From Acidobacteriota bacterium (GTDB lineage Bacteria; Acidobacteriota; Terriglobia; Terriglobales; Acidobacteriaceae): 9,350 nucleotides of DNA. Location of the stretch: NCBI GenBank assembly GCA_021801945.1, contig JAKABE010000098.1:1-9350 (forward strand). The letters run 5' to 3'. The notes under the pieces were generated by a model. That model was not told where the DNA came from. It searched no databases and saw only the letters and a list, made by a program, of their open reading frames with translations. Positions 1 through 7,554 of this stretch are shown piece after piece; the first letter of the stretch is position 1; each line of letters starts with the position of its first letter. Made by a program: the position numbers and the translations under genes.

Positions 1-1343
1 GCGTGGAGGGCGTCATCGATCGCCGCAGGGGAGTCGGTGGGGTGGAATACGGGATTGGATTCGCGCTGGCGCTGCCTGAAAAAGGCGCCTGGAACGGGGA
101 CTTCATGATGCAGGGGGGATGCGGCGGCGATGGGGTGATCAACTATCCCGTAGGCGCATCGTACGCGGGCGACAAACCCGCACTGGATCGTGGATTTGCG
201 GTGGCCAGCGACGACAGCGGGCATACGTCGAAACATGGCGTCTTCGATTTCTCGTTCAGGAGCGACCAAGAGGCCTATCTCGACTTCGCATACAAGGCCA
301 ACGCCGAGGTGGCAAGGGTGGCCAAGGAGATCATCGCGACTTACTACGCAAAGCCCGCCCGTTACTCCTACTTTGTGGGCTGCTCGACCGGCGGCCGCGA
401 AGGCATGATCCTTTCGCAGCGTTACCCCACGGCATTCAATGGCATCGTGGTTGGCGATCCCGCCATGCGAACCGGGCTTTCCAATCTGGCCATTTCGCAA
501 TGGATACCGGTAGCCTACAATCAGGCCGCGCCGAAAGACGCTTCGGGAAAGCCGGAGATCGCGAAGCTCCTCACCGACGCCCAGCGCAAGCTCTTCATCG
601 ATGCACTGCTGAACAAGTGCGACGCGCTGGACGGCGTGGCCGACGGGATGATCTTCGATCCCCTCGGTTGCCATTTCGATCCCGCAGTTCTTTCCTGCAA
701 GCCGGGGCAGAGCACGGGCTGCATCGCACCCAAGACAGTTGCGGCCATCAAGAAGGCGTTTGCCGGCCCCAAGGACACATATGGAACGCAGGTGTATCCG
801 GGATTTCTGTATGACACCGGCATCACCGCGAAGAGTCCGCTGCCGGGTCTGCTGAATATGGGCGAAAGGGGCATCTTTGGCCCCTATACCACAGCCACGA
901 AGATGGACGTTTATAAGGCGGCGCTGCACGCCTCCGCTCCGCTGGTGGACCCGGCAGCGACGAATCTCTCTACGTTCTCGGGCAACGGCGGCAAGCTCAT
1001 CTTCTTTCATGGCGACAGCGATCCGTGGTTTTCGCCTCTGGACACGCTGGACTACTACAAGTCGCTGGAAGTGGCGAATGGCGGGGCGCAAGTGGTAGAG
1101 ACATGGAGCCGGCTGTTTCTGGTGCCGGGGATGTCGCATTGCGGAGGCGGACCGTCACTGGACCACTTCGACATGCTCTCGGCGGTGGTGAACTGGGTTC
1201 AGGAGGGGGTTGCGCCGGAGTCGGTGATTGCCACGGGGCGCGCGTTCCCCGGCCGGAGCCGGCCGCTGTGCGCTTATCCCAAGCACGCCCAGTACATGGG
1301 ACGCGGGAATACGCAAGACGCCAAGAACTTTCGCTGCGAATAA
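1..1343 (+). CDS. Tannase/feruloyl esterase family hydrolase, 5'-partial
   Basis: This is the C-terminal ~446 residues of a tannase/feruloyl esterase family alpha/beta hydrolase (first full codon at base 3). The family splits ester bonds of gallate, ferulate or related aromatic acids, usually outside the cytoplasm. The family CS-D-HC signature is complete: Cys127-Ser128 in the nucleophile motif GCSTGGREGM, the acid Asp340 in HGDSDPWFSP, and His379-Cys380 in GMSHCGGG. In this family the two Cys form a disulfide that brings Ser and His together. Residues 206-215 (CDALDGVADG) resemble the family's calcium-binding loop, and further Cys pairs (about 223/232/240, 423/445) fit an exported protein. 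The reading frame is open to the left edge, and family members usually have roughly 500-570 residues, so about 60-120 N-terminal residues including the signal peptide should lie upstream. The Val/Met at base 3 is therefore not a real start. The substrate (tannin, feruloylated polysaccharide or other aromatic ester) cannot be told from sequence alone. The gene converges on the TonB-dependent receptor gene. Confidence 0.92.
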   Translation, partial: VEGVIDRRRGVGGVEYGIGFALALPEKGAWNGDFMMQGGCGGDGVINYPVGASYAGDKPALDRGFAVASDDSGHTSKHGVFDFSFRSDQEAYLDFAYKANAEVARVAKEIIATYYAKPARYSYFVGCSTGGREGMILSQRYPTAFNGIVVGDPAMRTGLSNLAISQWIPVAYNQAAPKDASGKPEIAKLLTDAQRKLFIDALLNKCDALDGVADGMIFDPLGCHFDPAVLSCKPGQSTGCIAPKTVAAIKKAFAGPKDTYGTQVYPGFLYDTGITAKSPLPGLLNMGERGIFGPYTTATKMDVYKAALHASAPLVDPAATNLSTFSGNGGKLIFFHGDSDPWFSPLDTLDYYKSLEVANGGAQVVETWSRLFLVPGMSHCGGGPSLDHFDMLSAVVNWVQEGVAPESVIATGRAFPGRSRPLCAYPKHAQYMGRGNTQDAKNFRCE

Positions 1344-1345
1344 GC

Positions 1346-1360
1346 GCGGAGGGCCTCCGC
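1346..1360. repeat. Short perfect inverted repeat after the hydrolase stop codon
   Basis: GCGGAGG and CCTCCGC form a 7-bp perfect palindrome around one base, starting three bases after the TAA. It could fold into a short GC hairpin at the 3' end of the hydrolase mRNA. No T-run follows directly; the nearest, TTTTT, lies about 65 bases downstream near 1425. A classical intrinsic terminator is therefore not supported. The rest of the 132-base convergent gap (1344-1475) shows no gene and no clear terminator on either strand. Confidence 0.3.
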
Positions 1361-1475
1361 CGTTGAACGGGGCAACAGGAGTCATTGTGCGGCAAGAGGA
1401 ATTTCCGATTTCCCACGGACGCTCTTTTTGAACCTTACTTAGGGGCAGGGTGCCGAGGCTATCTTACCGATCTGA

Positions 1476-4400
1476 CTAAAACGTCATGCGCAGGCCCAGT
1501 TCGATTTGGCGCTCGCGGAAGAAGTTGAGGCCGTTGATGCTGAGCGGCTTGCCGAAGGCTGCGATGGGGGGCGGAGAGCCGGGCGGCAGGGTGGAAGTTC
1601 CGCAGGCAGCGCCGCCGGTGGTGACGTTGACGGTGAGGTAGCAAAGCGCGGGGAAGGAGCTTAGGTTGCCAGATTCAAGCGAGTAGCCGCTTGACTCCAG
1701 CCAGGTGACGTTCTGGTGGTTGAAGAGGTTGAAGCTGTCGGCAAGCAACTGCAAGCGGCGCATGGGACCGAGGCTGAAGCTTTTGCCCAAGCGCAGGTCG
1801 GCCGTCCAGGTGTAGGGATAGCGGAAGGTATTGCGGCCGATGGTATGGATGCCGTTCCCGTTGTCGAGCCAATAGACCCGGCTATCGCCGCCCGAGCCGT
1901 TGATTCCCGGTCCCAGGCCGACGATGGGGTTACCGGCTTGGTCGATTTGTTTGGGAATTGATTCAGAGACGCGCATGGAGTAGGGCATGCCGCTGTGGAA
2001 ATGGCCGATTCCGGAGATCATCCAGCCGTTGCCGACACGGCCGGCCATCTCGCGCAGCTTCCAGGGCGGCCGGTAGATGAGCATGGCAGTGACGGAGTGG
2101 CGTATGTCGAGATTGCTGGTTCCATATTCGAGGTTGAAGTTCTCCGGGTCCAGAACATCGCTGCCCGAAACGAGTGTGGTTTCGTTGGGGTTCCAGTCCA
2201 TGGCGTGAGCGTAAGTGTAGGAAGCGTTGAAGCCGAGGCCGCGGCGGCCGTAGTGGGTAACTTCAAGCATGGCGGCTTCGTAGGTAGAGTTCGCGCGGCT
2301 CATCACCTGGGTGATCTGCTGGTAGTTGGGATTGAGGCGGCCGCAGGTTCCGGTAACGGGATCAACGTGCTGGCTACCCGCGCAGTCCACGTAAGGCCAG
2401 TTGGCGTAAAAGGGAACGGTAATCTGCTGGGCGCGAATGGGGCCAGAGCCGGTTCTGTCCACGACCGCGTAGTGGATGGGCTGAGGATTGACGGCGGGGT
2501 CGATATTGGTGTCGATGGCGACAGGCAAGTGGCGGCCGAGGCTGAGGAGCGCAGAGGCCATGATGCGCACACGGCCGGGCAAGACATCCTCAACGGATAC
2601 CACGGCTTGGTGAACCTCGGGATTCCGGAAACGGGGAGCGAACTCGACGACTCCAGGCTTTACCACGCTGCCCGGAGGGCCTTGGAGTTCGTTGGGGAAG
2701 AACGGAGCAGCGCTGGTTCCGTTGATGGAAGTGTAGCCGTCAGTGGGACGAATGAAAATGCTCAGATCGCCGTTGAGGGAGCCGGTTTGCGTGAGCGCGG
2801 TTTGCAGAGTGGCGTTCTGGGTGCGTGCGTAGTAGACGCCATAGCCCAGGCGCAGGACCGGCCAATGACCCAGAGAGGGGCCGAGAGCGAGGCCGATGCG
2901 CGGTCCCCAGTTGTTGCCCAGTGAAGGCAGCTTGCCCGCGAGTGGCAGTTCGGGATTGGCGAGCGCGGGGATGGGCGGCGGCATCTGCTCGCGCTCCCAG
3001 CGCAGGCCGAAGGAGAACACCGCGATTTTGCTGGGCTGCCACTGAGTACTGACAAAGCCCGCCCAGTCGTTGGTGCTCAGATGCCAGGAGGTGGGGCCGA
3101 TGACTTGCGAAAAGTACGAGTAACAGGGGAGGGCGCCGAGCCCGCGCAGATGGCCGGCCGAGTCGCGCCAAGCCTTGCCTGTGGGGTCGCAGTTATGCGG
3201 ATTGCGGGCGGTTGAAGGGTCGGCACCGAAGTTCTGGAAGGCCAGCACATCGGAGATGAAGTTTTCGACGGTGGTGTAGTGAAAGGTTCCCGCCCGGTTG
3301 CGGAGCAGGCTGGTGGCGTCGCTGTTGTGATCGAGCTCAAAGCCGGCTTTGAGCAGGAGAGGACCGTGGACCCAGTCGAGCAATTCCTGGGCATGATAGA
3401 GATGCTCATCGGGATAGCTACCCGGGCCGAACCAGGAGGGATTGCCGATGGTGAATCCGTAGCGCGAGTCCACGGCGATCTGCGGCAACTGGGGATTGCC
3501 ATTGAGGAATTGCTGTTCGAAGGGGGAGGGTGTTCCGGGGCGGGCGGTGAAGATGGCGCGTCCACCGGAGAACTGGCTGACAGCGAGGAGATTGGGGGTG
3601 AGGAACGCCTGCCAGCGGGCCATCAGCCACTGTCTGCTGGCCTGCCTGGCTCCGAAGCTATGGTTTCCAAAGTCTTCCGAAACGCGTGAAAATCCTCCGC
3701 CCGGCGAGTTCCGGCTGGCGCTGTTGCCTTCGATGGTGATGGCATGACGATCGTCGAGCTTCCAGTCGATGCGGCCAAAGGCGGTGCGCTGCGTGGATGT
3801 GCGCGGGGCCGGGCCGAGCAGGCCGGCCAGGGTTTCGAGCATGGGCCAGTAAGCCGCCAGGGCTTCGCCGACGGGATTGGCGCTGGGCAAAGCGAGTTGC
3901 GCGCTGAGCAACTGTAATTGGTCGTTGGAGGGCTGGGCGAAGAATTGGACTGGATGCTTGACCATGGCCAGCCCTGGATCATTGCGCTGGTAGTGATCCA
4001 GCGAGGCAAACCAGGAGAGCCTGTTGTGGAGGAGGCGATTGCCCAGACCGATGCCCCAGCTCGTCTGGTGATCGGGGGGAGTATAGGCCTTGGAAGTGAA
4101 CACGGGCGCCGCGGCGGAACCGGTGTTCTGGATCCATTGGGTGAAGGGGTTTTGCGCGCCCCAGATATTTTGGCGGTCAAAGAGGAAGCTGTGGCCGTGC
4201 AGAGGGTTGCCGCCGCTCTCTGTTTCAACATCCGTGAGCCCGCCGGCGGCAAAGGCGCCGTTGGCCGCCACGTTGCCGGGGACGATCAGCACCTGGTGGA
4301 TGGCGGACTCGCCGATGGCGAATCCAGATCCGCCCTTCCAGGTCTGGCCCGCTTGATAGTCTCCGGAGCGGCCCTGGCCGCGGGAGCTTGACGGGGAGCC

Positions 4401-5657
4401 GGCGGCGACGCCAAAGCCCAGGCGCGTCTGGGCGCCATCAATTGTCGTTTCAGCCTGTTCCTGAGCGGCCCCGCGCAGCGCAACCTGAGAAGAGCCCGGC
4501 GCAGCAGCAGCGGTGGGCGAGTCCAGCGCGAGTTCCACCCAGCGGCGGCTGCTCACGGGCAGCGCCTGCAACTGGACGGCAGCAACGGTTGTCACCACCG
4601 CCGAAGCGACGGGGTTCAGCTGACGGGCAGCGGCCTCAATGACGGTCCGATGCGACGGGATATACACGATGGCCGACGATGCGGAGCGACCGACCGCGAT
4701 TGATGCCGCCAGGCTGGCCTCTGCGCCGGCGGCCGTACCAGGAACTTGCTGGAGCGGAACGGCAAGAGCGGGCTCAGGAGCGGCTGTGGGATGGAGGGCG
4801 GCGAGTTGCCGCGGCGCGGCGGCAGGAACCGGGCGCCGGACGGCGCGGCCTGGCGAAGATGAAGCAGACGGCAGGGCCGGCGAGCGTTGGTTTGGCTCGG
4901 CTGGCGGCGTGGTTTCTGCCGTTGTTGGAGTCCAGACTGGCCTCTGCATGCCAGTCAAAGGAAGACTCTGGATGGGCAGGGGAGAGACAGCCGCATTCTC
5001 GACCGGAACCGAGTGAAGCGCGAACGCAGGTTCTTCGACAGGAATGGGTTGCGCCGGCAAGGACAGGGCGGACAAGGGCTGGGCAGGCAGCGCCGCGGTG
5101 GGGAGTGGGGTGACGGTATGCGGGGATCGAGCGCGCGAGGACGTTGGGGGAAAGTTGGAGGCTAACTGGGAGTTTGGGGATGGAAGGCCAAACGCGGGAC
5201 CGGGAACCGCTTTGTGGACCGCTTGGAGCGGAGCAGATACGGGGGAAACAGGCGCGGGGGGGCGAAAGCTCATCGCCGCCTGCACGCGGGATTGGCGTCC
5301 CGCGTAGATGACAATGCCTTGGAGCCGGCCGCGGCCCAACTGAGGGCTGTCTGCCTCCAGGGTATACTCGCCAGCTTCCAAACCAGTGAAGCGGTACGAC
5401 CCGTTTTTTGCCGTCGTCGTGCGGACCTCGGCGCGCGTGGACTCGTTCCGCAAGATCACCACAACGCCGGCCAAAGGCATGGAGTGCAGATTCGTGAGGA
5501 TGCCAGCGAGGGAACCTGGGTCATTCGAAGGGTCCGGGAGAAAGCGAGAGTGGTGGGATTGGGCTGGGGCTGCCATCGCCGCAGCCAAAAGCAGCAGGGA
5601 CCCCATCAGCGGCCCGATGCAGATTCGCGTTGCCCCAATTCGCCTTGCCCCTGCCAT
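1476..5657 (-). CDS. Oar-like TonB-dependent outer-membrane receptor with carboxypeptidase-regulatory-like domain
   Basis: The product is about 1393 residues, an outer-membrane TonB-dependent transporter of the large Oar-like type common in Acidobacteriota. Numbering is from the ATG at 5657. Residues 1-34 are a signal peptide (Arg-rich start, hydrophobic LLLLAAAMAA, then APAQS). Residues ~48-130 are a carboxypeptidase-regulatory-like beta-sandwich (GSLAGILTN, NGSYRFTGLEAGEYTLEA). Residues ~132-330 are a Pro/Ala/Ser-rich linker. The plug starts near 330 with family landmarks LPVSSRRW (366-373), TIDGAQ (405-410), ESAIHQV (450-456), GGLTDVETESGGNPLHG (472-488) and NPF (503-505). The rest is a beta-barrel ending in aromatic, alternating residues with a terminal Phe (IELGLRMTF). 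Cys pairs in the barrel are probably loop disulfides. I see no obvious TonB box. The frame stays open upstream to a GTG at 5792, but that extension is not signal-like. The ATG at 5657 is preceded by AAAGG at nine bases and opens directly into the signal peptide. The substrate is unknown; sugars, plant aromatics or siderophores are all possible. Confidence 0.92.
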   Translation of the reverse strand: MAGARRIGATRICIGPLMGSLLLLAAAMAAPAQSHHSRFLPDPSNDPGSLAGILTNLHSMPLAGVVVILRNESTRAEVRTTTAKNGSYRFTGLEAGEYTLEADSPQLGRGRLQGIVIYAGRQSRVQAAMSFRPPAPVSPVSAPLQAVHKAVPGPAFGLPSPNSQLASNFPPTSSRARSPHTVTPLPTAALPAQPLSALSLPAQPIPVEEPAFALHSVPVENAAVSPLPIQSLPLTGMQRPVWTPTTAETTPPAEPNQRSPALPSASSSPGRAVRRPVPAAAPRQLAALHPTAAPEPALAVPLQQVPGTAAGAEASLAASIAVGRSASSAIVYIPSHRTVIEAAARQLNPVASAVVTTVAAVQLQALPVSSRRWVELALDSPTAAAAPGSSQVALRGAAQEQAETTIDGAQTRLGFGVAAGSPSSSRGQGRSGDYQAGQTWKGGSGFAIGESAIHQVLIVPGNVAANGAFAAGGLTDVETESGGNPLHGHSFLFDRQNIWGAQNPFTQWIQNTGSAAAPVFTSKAYTPPDHQTSWGIGLGNRLLHNRLSWFASLDHYQRNDPGLAMVKHPVQFFAQPSNDQLQLLSAQLALPSANPVGEALAAYWPMLETLAGLLGPAPRTSTQRTAFGRIDWKLDDRHAITIEGNSASRNSPGGGFSRVSEDFGNHSFGARQASRQWLMARWQAFLTPNLLAVSQFSGGRAIFTARPGTPSPFEQQFLNGNPQLPQIAVDSRYGFTIGNPSWFGPGSYPDEHLYHAQELLDWVHGPLLLKAGFELDHNSDATSLLRNRAGTFHYTTVENFISDVLAFQNFGADPSTARNPHNCDPTGKAWRDSAGHLRGLGALPCYSYFSQVIGPTSWHLSTNDWAGFVSTQWQPSKIAVFSFGLRWEREQMPPPIPALANPELPLAGKLPSLGNNWGPRIGLALGPSLGHWPVLRLGYGVYYARTQNATLQTALTQTGSLNGDLSIFIRPTDGYTSINGTSAAPFFPNELQGPPGSVVKPGVVEFAPRFRNPEVHQAVVSVEDVLPGRVRIMASALLSLGRHLPVAIDTNIDPAVNPQPIHYAVVDRTGSGPIRAQQITVPFYANWPYVDCAGSQHVDPVTGTCGRLNPNYQQITQVMSRANSTYEAAMLEVTHYGRRGLGFNASYTYAHAMDWNPNETTLVSGSDVLDPENFNLEYGTSNLDIRHSVTAMLIYRPPWKLREMAGRVGNGWMISGIGHFHSGMPYSMRVSESIPKQIDQAGNPIVGLGPGINGSGGDSRVYWLDNGNGIHTIGRNTFRYPYTWTADLRLGKSFSLGPMRRLQLLADSFNLFNHQNVTWLESSGYSLESGNLSSFPALCYLTVNVTTGGAACGTSTLPPGSPPPIAAFGKPLSINGLNFFRERQIELGLRMTF
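4668..5264 (-). other. Pro/Ala-rich low-complexity linker inside the receptor
   Basis: This stretch of about 199 codons lies between the carboxypeptidase-regulatory-like domain and the plug. It is dominated by Pro, Ala, Ser, Leu and Val. LPAQP occurs twice ten residues apart (coded at 5046-5090), followed by IPVEEPAF, which recalls the periplasm-spanning Pro-rich segment of TonB proteins. Usual Oar-like receptors pass from the regulatory domain to the plug with a much shorter joint. It is probably an extended, disordered periplasmic spacer; that role is inference. Confidence 0.75.
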
Positions 5658-5666
5658 CCAAACGAA

Positions 5667-5671
5667 CCTTT
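5667..5671 (-). promoter_or_regulatory. Ribosome binding site deciding the receptor start
   Basis: The mRNA reads AAAGG nine bases before the ATG at 5657-5655. Together with the signal peptide that follows at once, it favours this ATG over the in-frame GTG at 5792, which has no comparable site upstream. Confidence 0.5.
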
Positions 5672-5712
5672 GCTTTCGGCAGATCCTGGGGGAGATCACA
5701 AACGATGCCGTA

Positions 5713-5733
5713 CCGTCGCCGCCTTGGCGACGG
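5713..5733 (-). promoter_or_regulatory. Strong hairpin in the receptor mRNA leader
   Basis: CCGTCGCC and GGCGACGG are a perfect 8-bp inverted repeat around a 5-base loop (AAGGC in the mRNA). It lies about 55-75 bases upstream of the receptor ATG, inside the predicted leader. There is no U-run after it on the mRNA, so a simple terminator is unlikely. It may affect mRNA stability or translation, or be an operator palindrome. It could also be chance in GC-rich DNA. Confidence 0.4.
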
Positions 5734-5815
5734 GTCCGGAAATAGACGGCAACAGCGAGGCCCCGCTCAGGCCGCTGAAGACCGCCTCCCACACATCCGA
5801 GTGAAGTTAGAAGCG

Positions 5816-5844
5816 ATTCTATGCCTCAATTCGGCGATTGAAAA
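5816..5844 (-). promoter_or_regulatory. Candidate sigma-70-type promoter for the receptor gene
   Basis: Reading the minus strand, TTTTCA (5844-5839, 4 of 6 consensus bases) and TAGAAT (5821-5816, 5 of 6) are separated by exactly 17 bases. Transcription would begin near 5809 and give an untranslated leader of about 150 bases before the ATG at 5657. The match is by eye only, and the -35 element is weak. Confidence 0.35.
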
Positions 5845-5915
5845 GTAATCTGCATCACATTGAAGGCGTGATACCCGGAGTTGGAGCGCGGAAACCATGT
5901 GCGAGTGCGGGCTTT

Positions 5916-5934
5916 CAGGCGTAAACTGCGCCTG
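5916..5934. repeat. Inverted repeat upstream of obgE
   Basis: CAGGCG and CGCCTG are perfect 6-bp arms around seven bases (TAAACTG), about 70-90 bases before the obgE start. It could be an operator or a small leader hairpin. Arms this short also arise by chance in GC-rich DNA. Confidence 0.25.
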
Positions 5935-6004
5935 GAGATGCTGAGAGCCTTGAATTGGGTAGTTCGATAGACTGAAGGAACGGCTCTTGAAGCCGGGCTG
6001 AACC

Positions 6005-7039
6005 ATGTTTATCGACGAAGTCAAAATCCGAGTCAAGGCAGGCGACGGCGGCAACGGATGCATGGCCTTCCGGCGGGAGAAGTTTGTGCCGCGCGGAGGC
6101 CCCTCGGGCGGGGACGGCGGGCGCGGGGGCGACGTGATGATGGAGTCGAGCCAACGGCACAATACGCTCATCCACTTCCGCTACAACCCGGAGCACAAAG
6201 CGCAACGCGGCGAGCACGGCATGGGTTCGAACTGCACCGGCCAGGACGGCCGCTCCATCACGCTGCAAGTGCCCGTGGGCACGGCGCTCTACGATTTAGA
6301 GACGGGCGAACTGGTGCACGATTTCCGGGAGCCGGACGAGCGCATCGTGATCGCCAAGGGCGGCCGCGGCGGACGGGGCAACCAGCACTTTGCCACGCCC
6401 ACCCACCAAGCTCCGCGCGAACATGAGCTGGGCAGGCCCGGCGAGGAGCGCGCCTACCGGCTGGAATTGAAACTGCTGGCCGACGTGGGGCTGGTGGGCT
6501 TCCCCAACGCGGGCAAGTCGACGTTGATTTCACGCATCTCGGCTGCGCGGCCGAAGATTGCGGATTACCCGTTCACGACGCTGGAGCCAAACCTAGGCGT
6601 GGTGACGGTGGGCGAAGAACCGGAGCAGGAGTCCTACGTGGTGGCCGATGTGCCAGGGCTGATTGAGGGAGCACATCTCGGCTCTGGATTGGGGATGCAG
6701 TTTCTGCGCCACATCGAGCGCACACGGCTGCTCGTCCACCTGGTGGATGTCTCGGATGTATCCGGCCGGCCGGACCCGGTGGAGGACTTCAAGGTGATCA
6801 ACAACGAGTTGGCCAGCTTCGGCAACGGATTGGACGAGAAGCCGATGATTGTGGCGGCGACCAAAACCGACGCGGCCAACCCGGAGAAGCTAAAAAGACT
6901 GGCCGCTTACGTGCGGCGGCGCAAGCTGGAGTTTCATGCCATCTCCGCCGTGACGGGTGAAGGAATTGAAGATCTGAAGTGGTCGCTGGCCCGGCACGTG
7001 CGGCGCGGAAACGTGGAGGGCGTCGAGGTTCGCACTTAA
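6005..7039 (+). CDS. obgE: Obg family GTPase ObgE/CgtA
   Basis: This 344-residue protein is an essential-type GTPase that acts in the cytoplasm in late assembly of the 50S ribosomal subunit and in the stringent response. Residues 1-~158 are the glycine-rich Obg fold ([47 protein letters not shown]). The G domain follows, with G1 GFPNAGKST (165-173), the switch I segment [14 protein letters not shown] with TT at 191-192, G3 DVPG (215-218) and G5 SAV (314-316). G4 reads TKTD (286-289) where most Obg proteins have NKxD. The protein stops soon after the G domain, so the variable C-terminal OCT domain found in Bacillus Obg is absent. The start is the family-typical MFIDEV, although no strong ribosome binding site precedes it. 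The ribosomal protein genes rplU and rpmA, which precede obg in many bacteria, are not upstream; a divergent receptor gene is there instead. Confidence 0.97.
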   Translation: MFIDEVKIRVKAGDGGNGCMAFRREKFVPRGGPSGGDGGRGGDVMMESSQRHNTLIHFRYNPEHKAQRGEHGMGSNCTGQDGRSITLQVPVGTALYDLETGELVHDFREPDERIVIAKGGRGGRGNQHFATPTHQAPREHELGRPGEERAYRLELKLLADVGLVGFPNAGKSTLISRISAARPKIADYPFTTLEPNLGVVTVGEEPEQESYVVADVPGLIEGAHLGSGLGMQFLRHIERTRLLVHLVDVSDVSGRPDPVEDFKVINNELASFGNGLDEKPMIVAATKTDAANPEKLKRLAAYVRRRKLEFHAISAVTGEGIEDLKWSLARHVRRGNVEGVEVRT

Positions 7040-7147
7040 GCGCGCGGACCTTCTCCGGCGCTCGGGAGGGGGTGAGTAAGAGCAAGTTACGCGGCGGTAA
7101 TTCGGGAATACGTTCGAAGCAGGAATGATTCAGAGAAGCTCTTGGAT

Positions 7148-7152
7148 GGAGG
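7148..7152 (+). promoter_or_regulatory. Strong ribosome binding site for cutA
   Basis: GGAGG lies six bases before the ATG at 7159 and fixes the cutA start. The ATG at 7146 just before it runs into a stop after six codons. The remaining obgE-cutA gap (7040-7147) shows no gene and no clear terminator. Confidence 0.7.
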
Positions 7153-7158
7153 CTCCCA

Positions 7159-7524
7159 ATGGCTGAAGCCGACACGCAAGCGCGGATTGTTTTAACCACG
7201 GCAGCCAATCCGGAAGAGGGCCGGCGCATGGCTCACAGGTTGGTGGAGGAGCGGCTGGTCGCCTGTGTCACGTTTCTCCCTGCCGTCGAATCCATCTACC
7301 GCTGGGAGGGCCGGATCGAGTCGGGCACTGAGACTCTGCTACTGCTGAAGACGAGCAGGGACCAGCTGCCTGCTCTGGAGGCACGGCTGCACGAGTTGCA
7401 CAGCTATGAGACTCCGGAGTTTCTGGTTCTCCGGGTAGAATCGGGCAGCCAAGCATATCTGGATTGGCTGCAAGCCGGCCTGCGCGGGAACGAAAAAGCG
7501 GGGAAAGAAACGGAAACGACTTGA
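7159..7524 (+). CDS. cutA: Divalent-cation tolerance protein CutA
   Basis: This is a 121-residue CutA1 family protein, a small and very stable cytoplasmic trimer with a ferredoxin-like fold. It was first linked to copper and other divalent-cation tolerance in E. coli; its exact biochemical job is still debated. Family marks are in order: ARIVLTTAANPEEG (8-21), a helix with ERLVACVTFLPAVESIYRWEG (31-51, Cys36 and the Tyr-x-Trp pair), LLLKTS (61-66), HSYETPEFLVL (81-91, equivalent to the common HPYExPEI), and the terminal SQAYLDWL helix (97-104). The length is about the family norm, with a short charged tail (KAGKETETT). It lies 119 bases after obgE and 30 bases before the next small gene, in the same direction. 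Nothing in the window ties it to a metal transporter. Confidence 0.94.
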   Translation: MAEADTQARIVLTTAANPEEGRRMAHRLVEERLVACVTFLPAVESIYRWEGRIESGTETLLLLKTSRDQLPALEARLHELHSYETPEFLVLRVESGSQAYLDWLQAGLRGNEKAGKETETT

Positions 7525-7554
7525 ATCTCGGGTGATCGAGCGTCTCCCCGGCTG

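Larger units (their letters stand above)
5658..6004. promoter_or_regulatory. Divergent control region between receptor and obgE
   Basis: This 347-base stretch separates the minus-strand receptor start from the plus-strand obgE start. It holds the receptor's probable promoter and about 150-base leader (5658-5809), a leader hairpin (5713-5733) and a 6-bp inverted repeat (5916-5934). I looked for a sigma-70-like promoter for obgE between 5845 and 6004. TTGAAT at 5950 and TAGACT at 5968 are only 12 bases apart, so no convincing pair was found. The open frame continuing from the receptor to 5792 looks like non-coding leader. No RNA gene or known riboswitch core was recognised. Confidence 0.5.

Noticed and set aside
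1..14. CGTGGAGGGCGTC at the window start also occurs near 7012-7024 at the end of obgE
   Set aside because: A single 13-base match is expected by chance in a GC-rich window of this size. Both copies are inside coding sequence and flanks do not match.
1346..1430. Possible intrinsic terminator from the 1346-1360 hairpin and the TTTTT near 1425
   Set aside because: The T-run is about 65 bases from the hairpin, so they cannot form one terminator.
1995..2924. 309-codon plus-strand open frame, plus similar ones at 3279-3689 and 3918-4391
   Set aside because: They are antisense to the receptor gene and in codon register with it, as happens in GC-rich genes. The translations are Gly/Val/Ala/Glu-rich with no recognisable domain, while the minus strand gives a full receptor.
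5950..5973. TTGAAT and TAGACT as an obgE promoter
   Set aside because: The spacer is only 12 bases, outside the usable range for a sigma-70 promoter.
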